Positions 6,758 to 7,018 of a DNA stretch of 7,018 bases are shown here, piece by piece. The notes under the pieces are model-generated. The model was not told where the DNA came from and ran no database searches. It saw only the letters and a list, made by a program, of their open reading frames with translations. The first letter of the stretch is position 1, and every line of letters starts with the position of its first letter. The stretch is from Mailhella sp. (GTDB taxonomy: Bacteria; Desulfobacterota; Desulfovibrionia; Desulfovibrionales; Desulfovibrionaceae), in the NCBI GenBank assembly GCA_020024815.1, contig JAHHTE010000107.1, positions 1-7,018 of the forward strand, written 5' to 3'. A program made the position numbers and the translations under genes.

Positions 6758-6935
6758 GTATAATTTTTTCCAAACTTCTCGTAATAAGCTAAATTCATTA
6801 AAATCAATTTTAAAAATTTAGATAGATTAGAGTATTAATAAAAAGTCTTATTTCAAAAATAAAAATAGTATTTATTTTTGTATATTGAATATAAAATTTT
6901 TATTTTTCATATTTTTTATGATAATGTAGAAAAAA
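6758..6935. other. AT-rich spacer with no gene
   Basis: This is the central part of the 379-base gene-free stretch 6640-7018, between facing modules C and D. It is extremely AT-rich. I see only a 10-bp inverted repeat, CAAAAATAAA (6854-6863) with TTTATTTTTG (6871-6880), whose composition makes it unremarkable. No credible open frame or RNA gene is visible. Confidence 0.55.
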
Positions 6936-6967
6936 CAAACTCTCTTTTGCACGCAAAAGAGAGTTTG
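6936..6967 (-). terminator. Intrinsic terminator of a - strand gene beyond the window
   Basis: A perfect 15-bp stem (arms 6936-6950 and 6953-6967) with two central bases, so about a four-base loop in practice. Read on the - strand it is followed by TTTTT. No gene lies on the - strand to its left, so it should serve a gene to the right of the window edge. Confidence 0.75.
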
Positions 6968-7018
6968 GATTAAAAAGTTTTGAGGGAAGAGTTTGAGAGG
7001 GGAACTTTTTCAAAAGTT
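6936..7018 (-). repeat. Copy D of the two-hairpin 3'-end module (reverse, cut by window edge)
   Basis: On the - strand positions 7018 to 6969 match copy A (229-278) at 48 of 50 positions, the two differences being adjacent bases in the linker. This covers most of the first hairpin and the whole TCAAAACTTTTTAAT linker. The first hairpin's outer arm runs off the window end. The terminator hairpin (6936-6967) is different in sequence from that of copy A. Confidence 0.8.

Noticed and set aside
6664..6798. A 44-codon open frame on the - strand starting at ATG 6796-6798
   Set aside because: It runs straight through the terminator hairpin and the repeat of copy C, has no ribosome-binding site, and shows no recognisable protein features.
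6854..6880. 10-bp inverted repeat CAAAAATAAA / TTTATTTTTG
   Set aside because: Only one G-C pair in an almost pure A/T background; such repeats arise by chance and no gene end is close.

Overview
The window is a strongly AT-rich stretch of a Gram-negative (diderm) chromosome. The diderm call rests on a complete LptD, the outer-membrane LPS-insertion barrel, and on a periplasm-facing VKOR-thioredoxin disulfide oxidase. Gene content and the paired-hairpin gene ends remind me of low-GC Desulfovibrionaceae, a group that includes Lawsonia. This placement is from memory, not from a search, and the genus is open. I see no rRNA, tRNA, CRISPR array, transposase or phage gene.

Layout. Positions 2-202 hold the 3' end of an unidentified + strand gene. 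Positions 203-511 are a convergent intergenic region with two facing copies (A and B) of a two-hairpin 3'-end module. Positions 512-1615 hold an alanine racemase gene on the - strand. Positions 1616-1791 are a divergent promoter region with a 15-bp palindrome. From 1792 to 6639 runs a tight + strand cluster, probably one operon: lptD, then a YifB/ComM-type AAA+ ATPase gene 2 bp downstream, then a VKOR-thioredoxin fusion gene 13 bp further on. Positions 6640-7018 carry no gene but hold two more facing module copies (C and D); D probably ends a - strand gene lying beyond the window.

How the genes fit together. Alanine racemase supplies D-alanine for peptidoglycan and LptD inserts LPS into the outer membrane, so both flanks of the divergent promoter serve the envelope. 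In E. coli LptD needs disulfide bonds between non-consecutive cysteines, and the VKOR-Trx protein is the type of enzyme that makes such bonds. Its presence in the same cluster suggests co-expression of a substrate with its oxidation machinery. The YifB/ComM homologue between them has no obvious link to envelope work.

The most unusual structure is not a gene. It is the four-copy module at gene 3' ends: a long G-rich/C-rich hairpin, a conserved linker containing AAAACTTTTTAA (or a close variant), then an intrinsic-terminator hairpin. Its orientation follows the transcription of the upstream gene each time. Copies A and D match at 48 of 50 positions over the first hairpin and linker, while their terminator hairpins have diverged.
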